Below, in pieces: positions 20,550 through 25,319 of a stretch of 25,319 bases of DNA. Every line of letters begins with the position of its first letter. Within the stretch, counting starts at the first letter, position 1. The notes beneath the pieces are model-generated. The model searched no databases and was not told the DNA's origin. It was given only the letters and a program-made list of their open reading frames with translations. Both the position numbers and the translations under genes were made by a program. Source of the stretch: Plantago elongata (Eukaryota > Streptophyta > Magnoliopsida > Lamiales > Plantaginaceae); assembly GCA_036897095.1 (NCBI GenBank), contig JAYMSP010002255.1, forward strand, positions 1 through 25,319, read 5' to 3'.

Positions 20550-22540
20550 AAGGTTTGCGTTTCCATTGCAAAGAATGTCTATGGTTACTGAAACTGAACC
20601 TTCATGAGTGTCAACTATACCATTTTACAAATTGCTGTCGTGCTTGGGTTCATCTTATTGGAACGAAAATCTGTTAAGAGGTTGAGTGATTGCAAATATA
20701 TGCCATGTTGGTTTTTCAGATGTGACAAAGTAGTGTTCCTACAGTATATATTTATCTGAATACCAGTCTGGTGCTAATATTCTTGCCAAATGGTCTTTGT
20801 AAACTGTAAAGACTGTTATTACTTGGGGTATTGTTGAACAGAAGATGATTCCTGTAAGAAACTCAAAACGAGTGTTGACTTGGAAAGTAATAAAGCAGTT
20901 GATAGAGCCGCCCTTGATAGAGTTGAAGGGGAATAAATTGAGGAAAATGATGATAATGGATGATACATTAGACCTTGACTATTGAATGTGACTTGATTGT
21001 AGAATTTGTGGTACACAAATTAGAAAAGACTATTACTACAAAAGAATTTTTTGTTAGCTCATTTGCTTCCAGTGAAGCATTCACTTCTTTGTTGCCAAAT
21101 TAATTTGGACGTTTATCTTTGATTCTGATATATTTACTGCTACTTTAAGAAGTGTATTTATGATAAAATGAGTGAGTTTCTAAGAGACGTAATCTGAAAT
21201 GGTTACGGTATTACCATTCGAAGTTTCGAACTCAATAGTTTATCGATCCGAGCGCATCCATATTACAAGACCATCGCGATCCCAGTGTTCAAATGCAGAG
21301 AGGGGCGTAACAGTGACAAATTGGAATCACTGGTTAACATACAAACACACAGTCAGACCATGTTGATTCGCATGTTCGAAAAGACCGCTAGTGACTTGGC
21401 TAACTAATGGAATTTTAAGACAAGTCATTACAATATGTAACGTGCTAAACAAACTGTTTCTCTTGTGCATTGACCTGACCCCAACGATACTTTAGTTAAT
21501 TTGCTCATACATACATGATACATCTATCACCATTAATTAATTCAAATTAAAACAACTACAAATAAAAAATAATGATCAAATTATACACCATACATACAGC
21601 ATGGATTCGAGTCTTTCATTAGTGATGCATCAAATGATCTCATATCATATCTTAATTACAACCCTAATGGGCTGCCTATCCTCATCTATCTTCAAATTCG
21701 CTTTCGAATTGGTCAAGCGAACCTGTGTTCTTAATAATGGATTCACTTGCTTGTGAGGAGATTTATGTATGTATGCTCGCATGTAGTAGATGATCGATCA
21801 TATAGATAAAAAAATGTTTTTTTTGATTATTTCGGATGAATTTTTATTTTTTTTCGAAACGCTACGAGGGAGTAAATATTTCAGCATCACTACAACAAGA
21901 ATTCAAACAAAGGGAAAACATAAAGAACATGAGAAGAAGAAAGAAGCAATATGCATGGATATTTTAAAAGTGTGATTAAATTATATGTTCAAAATCTTTG
22001 ACTAATACTACAACATCTCATTTCAATCAAAGTACCAAACTAGGATTTTATCATGATGTATATTTTTTATAAAACTGATTGAATTATGGAGGCCAGCTGA
22101 ACATGTCACAAGTCTAACTAATTTTAAAATTAAGTAAGCACATTATTGATTGCAAATTTACAACTTGCAGTACAATATAAAATTACAAATTGACAAGATT
22201 CTAGAAATTTTCTTCCAGTCTAGTGCTATTAATTGCCTGAATTTAATTGTTAGGTCTTACTACCAAAATATAGTAGTATTAGATTAATATATAATTCCAT
22301 TCAAAATTCCAAAAATTAATAAGTAGTAGCCGTTTTCTCTTACCACTTCATTTTCTCTATGGACAAAACCACATCTTCAACAGCACAAATCACACGTTCT
22401 TCCCATTCATTAATTCATGTCACAGACAGATAATACAATACATACATGCTTCTTTTTCTGCACTTGAAATACATACTTTCTTGATCTTTAAAATTCCACT
22501 AGCTAGCCAATAGAATTAAATTCCATTTCATCTCCATAAA
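20550..22540. other. Downstream region of the R3HCC1L-like gene and upstream region of the U-box gene
   Basis: Apart from the candidate exon at 20842-20936, I see no gene. AATAAA occurs at 20888-20893 and 20932-20937 and could serve as poly(A) signals. W-box cores TTGACC (21470-21475) and TTGACT (21998-22003) lie upstream of the U-box gene. They suit a defence-induced gene but are also frequent by chance. A slightly GC-richer block at 21220-21370 has no coding frame. Confidence 0.4.
20842..20936 (+). other. Candidate alternative or true last exon of the R3HCC1L-like gene
   Basis: A GTTGAACAG acceptor ends at 20841. With a donor at 20533-20534 (TGGG|GTGATG) the frame continues DAW-EDDSCKKLKTSVDLESN and stops at TAA 20934-20936, giving a 395-aa protein. 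That reading is acidic and protein-like, and stays so even past the stop (IEENDDNG). The stronger-looking donor GAT|GTAAGC at 20541 would instead read this exon in a less protein-like phase (stop at 20983-20985). The simplest model ignores this exon and stops at 20547-20549. Confidence 0.4.
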
Positions 22541-23764
22541 ATGGATGAAATCGAAATCCCTCAATATTTTCTCTGCCCCATCTCCCTCCAAATCATGAAG
22601 GATCCGGTCACAACGGTCACCGGCATCACTTACGACCGTGAAAGCATCGAGCAATGGCTGATTTCGTCCTCGTCTGACGATGCAATGGGCCCCACGTGCC
22701 CGTTCACCAAGCAGCCTTTGCCACCCGGCTCCGACCTCACACCAAATCACATGCTCCGGAAGTTAATTCAAGGATGGTGCATTGTCAATGCTAACAAAGG
22801 AATCGATCGTATCCCCACCCCGAAGTTTCCAGTGCATAGGTCCGTCATCATGAAGCTAATTCGCGACGTGCATAATGCTTCCTTATGTGAGAATGCTCTG
22901 GATAAAATGATTGAACTTGCGAATGAGAGTGGAAAGAATAAAATTTCCCTGGTGGAGGCGGGTGTGGCGAAAGCAATTCTTTTCGTGATCTTGAGATGCT
23001 TTAAGGAAGGTACGAGTTCAAGTTCACTTGTTGAAAAGGCCTTGAGAATTGCTATTTTTACATGGAATCCAAGTTTAGTTGTTGATGCCAATTTTGAGTT
23101 GATCGAATCACTAATGTGGTTGTACAAAAATTCAACGGATCAAACCATTGTTCAAACGAACGCGCTCATAGTGTTAAAGAATGTGATCGAAATTGCTTCT
23201 TCCACTCTCCTGGAAAAAGTAAAACCCGATTTCTTGCAAGAAATGGTAAATGTGTTGAGGAAAGACATATCACCACAAGCCACAAGAGCGGCTCTCAAGA
23301 TTCTAATCAAGATATGTCCTTTAGGTACCAACAAGATCCATATAATTGAATTGGGTGCAGTATTTGATCTGGTCGAAATCGAATGGGGCGACCCGGAAAC
23401 TAAAACAAGTGAGTTGCTATTTTGTTTGTTGGCAAGTTTGTGCTCTTGTGCTGATGGGAGGCAGCAATTCTTGAAACACGCCGGTGGGGTCGCAGTGGTT
23501 GCAAAAAGACTGTTGAGGGTTTCCGCTGCGGCGGATGAGTTTGCAATGTCAATAGTCGAGTACATTGCACGATCAGCGGCGACTCGGGAGGTGTTGATGG
23601 AGATGTTGAGGGTAGGAGCAGTGGCTAAGCTTTGCATGGTGCTTCAAGCGGATAGTGTATGTCATTTAAAGAAAAGGGCTAGAGAGATTTTGAGGCTTCA
23701 TACTATTGTTTGGAGTAATTCGCCTTGTATACAAGTTTATCTCTTGACAAGGTACAATAAATAG
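22541..23764 (+). CDS. U-box/ARM E3 ubiquitin ligase of the PUB22/23/24 clade (closest to PUB24), intronless, 407 aa
   Basis: The single uninterrupted frame starts MDEIEIPQYFLCPISLQIMK. Residues 5-83 form the U-box, with CPISL at 12-16, KDPV at 20-23, TGITYDRESIEQWL at 27-40, CPFTKQPLP and SDLTPNHMLRKLIQGWC. These are the core residues that contact E2 enzymes. The rest is helical ARM-type repeats ending in GGVAVVAKRLLRVSAAADEF and a C-terminal CIQVYLLTRY, features I associate with PUB24. Clade proteins are about 410-455 aa, so this is a normal-sized, intact member. Known Arabidopsis PUB22/23/24 are cytosolic ligases that dampen pattern-triggered immunity and drought signalling. The same role is inferred here. 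The start is in good context (AAAATGG). GC content is clearly higher than in the flanks. Confidence 0.95.
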   Translation: MDEIEIPQYFLCPISLQIMKDPVTTVTGITYDRESIEQWLISSSSDDAMGPTCPFTKQPLPPGSDLTPNHMLRKLIQGWCIVNANKGIDRIPTPKFPVHRSVIMKLIRDVHNASLCENALDKMIELANESGKNKISLVEAGVAKAILFVILRCFKEGTSSSSLVEKALRIAIFTWNPSLVVDANFELIESLMWLYKNSTDQTIVQTNALIVLKNVIEIASSTLLEKVKPDFLQEMVNVLRKDISPQATRAALKILIKICPLGTNKIHIIELGAVFDLVEIEWGDPETKTSELLFCLLASLCSCADGRQQFLKHAGGVAVVAKRLLRVSAAADEFAMSIVEYIARSAATREVLMEMLRVGAVAKLCMVLQADSVCHLKKRAREILRLHTIVWSNSPCIQVYLLTRYNK

Positions 23765-24302
23765 CTCATGTTTTGCGTTCTAGGTTGTGTTCGGATCGTT
23801 AGATAAGATACTTTTTAGTTTTGTTCGGATAATTCTTCCATATATCCATGGGAAATTGGACCTTGAGCTTTGTGCATATGTTTTTATATGCTCATTTTGT
23901 TGTTGATGTCTCCAAAATAAAGAGGAGATATATCCAAATGAACTAAACTAACTAGTGACAACACGGGTATAGGATACTATATAAAATTTATAGACCGAAT
24001 CATAGTTTAAATAAAATTTTGACAAGGGGAATATTGTTTTTTATAAACTGAATAAAAATATCCATAAATATTATATTATATTATAGTTTAAGGTTTTATG
24101 AAGAATAATATTGTGATATGCATACGCATTATATCTTTTCGTTTTTTGCATAAAAATATGAGCGGAGACTTAGATGTGTCGAACAATGGAGAATTCATAA
24201 AACAACAACAAAACTTGTTTCATTTTCTTTAATTTGTTTATTAGATTTTAAATGAGATGATCTTTTTTTGAACTTTCGTAACTGATAAAGTTCAATATAT
24301 AT
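23765..24302. other. 3' flank of the U-box gene
   Basis: Contains the probable 3' UTR to about 23940, then AT-rich spacer up to the MITE. No coding frame is supported. Confidence 0.4.
23916..23921 (+). terminator. Poly(A) signal of the U-box gene
   Basis: AATAAA 152 bases after the stop codon, preceded by a T/G-rich stretch (TTTTGTTGTTGATGT), a typical plant far-upstream/near-upstream arrangement. Confidence 0.45.
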
Positions 24303-24560
24303 GCACTCTACGTCCCAAATTCGATAATTAATTTTAACTTTTTATGATAAATGTTTGTAAACTTTGAACTTGATTTACTCACATAAGATACTTTTAATAG
24401 ACTTAAAAAAAATTATACTGGAAATTTAACATGTGATTTTTAATAATATGGATTTTTTAATTTCTTTTATCAACATTATTTATGAGTTATTTGCATATGA
24501 AGTTTAAAAATGATAATTATGAAAAGTTAAAATGGATCATTTAATTTGGGATGAAGAGAG
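24303..24560. mobile_element. Stowaway-like MITE, about 258 bp
   Basis: The left end CACTCTACGTCCCAAATTCG (24305-24324), followed by AATTTTAACTTTTTATGATA, is mirrored by ATTTAATTTGGGATGAAGAG (24539-24558), preceded by ATAATTATGAAAAGTTAAAA. Inverted arms are about 50 bp with several mismatches. CTCT-CGTCCCAAATT is close to the Stowaway-type terminus (CTCCCTCCGTCCCAAATT). TA at 24561-24562 fits the expected TA target; the left copy appears mutated. No coding capacity. Confidence 0.65.
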
Positions 24561-24562
24561 TA

Positions 24563-25170
24563 TTTGGATAATTAATTTATTGTAAGTGTAAATAGAGATT
24601 CTGAATTATATATTGCCGTGAAAACATTGGAGTTACAACCACAACAACAAAACAAGCTTTTGACGCGGTTATAACAATCATATTCATATAGAGCAGTTGT
24701 TAATTGCATCGGCGGACGGCGATGGTTAATTTATGTCAAACAATCGCCTATCAAACAGACGTTGTAATTATTTTCTGAATAAACTTTTCGTCCCTAAATT
24801 TTTTTTTCCGATGCTTAGCACCCGTTGCTAAAAGTGTACAAAAATTAAAAAGGCCCTGAATGAAGATAAACCTGATTATTTTGATAAAATATAAAAATAT
24901 GAACTCAGGCGTTGAACTAGAGCTAAGTGGGAAATTAGGTTATAGCGACATGGTAATTATCATCATTCTTCTTAGACCTTTGACATTCTTTAAAAGGGTC
25001 GTCAAATTTAATTCCACATTAGTGTAAATGTTTTTTTAAAGGTTAGACATGCGTCTGTCGTACCTCAAACATGCGTTGAGTCTGGTGTTAGTTCCAGTGT
25101 GTAACAATCGAAGATAACATAATCTAAATAAAACAAACCGTCTCTCGTGAGACTAATCTTAGGCCTGTGC
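24563..25170. other. Intergenic stretch
   Basis: No gene is supported. A GC-richer piece at about 24705-24735 (GCATCGGCGGACGGCGATGG) stands out without an open frame. Confidence 0.35.
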
Positions 25171-25181
25171 TTGTACAGTTT

Positions 25182-25270
25182 CCTTAAAACAATTACACCC
25201 CCTCACCTATGGTGCTTTGTGGATTCACTGGATGCTTGTTATCCAGGATACAACGGTCGAAACCCAACAG
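25182..25270 (+). other. Possible unidentified exon at the right edge
   Basis: After an acceptor-like TTGTACAG (ends 25181), open plus frames run to a good donor, CCAACAG|GTAAGT at about 25270. One frame reads HPLTYGALWIHWMLVIQDTT. Another reads TPPHLWCFVDSLDACYPGYN. The paired splice-like borders and higher GC suggest an exon, but the family is not recognised and the window ends 50 bases later. Confidence 0.25.
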
Positions 25271-25319
25271 GTAAGTTGCACTGCTTAGCTGTTCTGGCGA
25301 ACTTAGATTATGCCTGGAT

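Noticed and set aside
22768..23637. Antisense and alternative-frame open frames across the U-box gene
   Set aside because: Shadows of the PUB24-like coding sequence.
1..25319. CRISPR arrays, operons, rRNA or intact tRNA genes
   Set aside because: None seen; the sequence is eukaryotic, and no spaced short repeats, intact cloverleaf or rRNA-like segments were found by reading.

Overview
This is AT-rich plant nuclear DNA: multi-exon genes with GT-AG introns, plant-specific gene families, microsatellites and degenerate MITE/MULE-type elements. The families present (a LONESOME HIGHWAY-type bHLH, a PUB22/23/24-type U-box ligase, a plant R3HCC1L-like protein) point to a eudicot. A solanaceous or other asterid origin is my guess and cannot be proved from this window.

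Layout. Positions 1-1970 hold no gene I recognise, only short unidentified open frames and the 3' flank of the next gene. Positions 1971-6787 (minus) carry a ten-exon LHW/bHLH155-type transcription factor gene (866 aa). All junctions were read directly and stay in frame. Its 5' leader (about 6788-7140) contains two short uORFs, one of which (6896-7003) may be the conserved-peptide uORF of this family. Positions 7140-17230 are about 10 kb of intergenic, TE-rich DNA. It holds an (AT)14 microsatellite and a 1.03-kb Mutator-like element with a matching 10-bp flank. That element carries a frameshifted fragment resembling a plant VPS3/VPS39 (TGFBRAP1-like) gene, i.e. a Pack-MULE candidate. The same stretch also has a SINE-like tRNA head, a 180-bp TIR element, a 72-bp foldback and a 52-bp x 3 tandem array. 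Positions 17367-20549 (plus) carry a seven-exon gene for an R3HCC1L-like protein with an RRM-like fold. Two recent tandem duplications mark this gene: one copies the 3' splice site of intron 2, the other duplicates a 9-aa motif. Its C-terminus is ambiguous, with a possible eighth exon at 20842-20936. Positions 22541-23764 (plus) hold an intronless U-box/ARM E3 ligase of the PUB22/23/24 clade (407 aa). Downstream are a Stowaway-like MITE (24303-24560) and a possible unidentified exon at the right edge.

The three genes are unrelated neighbours: vascular/root transcription control, a putative RNA-associated protein, and stress/immune ubiquitination. The most interesting points are the uORF control of the bHLH gene, the duplicated splice acceptor with a premature-stop outcome, and the captured vacuolar-sorting gene fragment.
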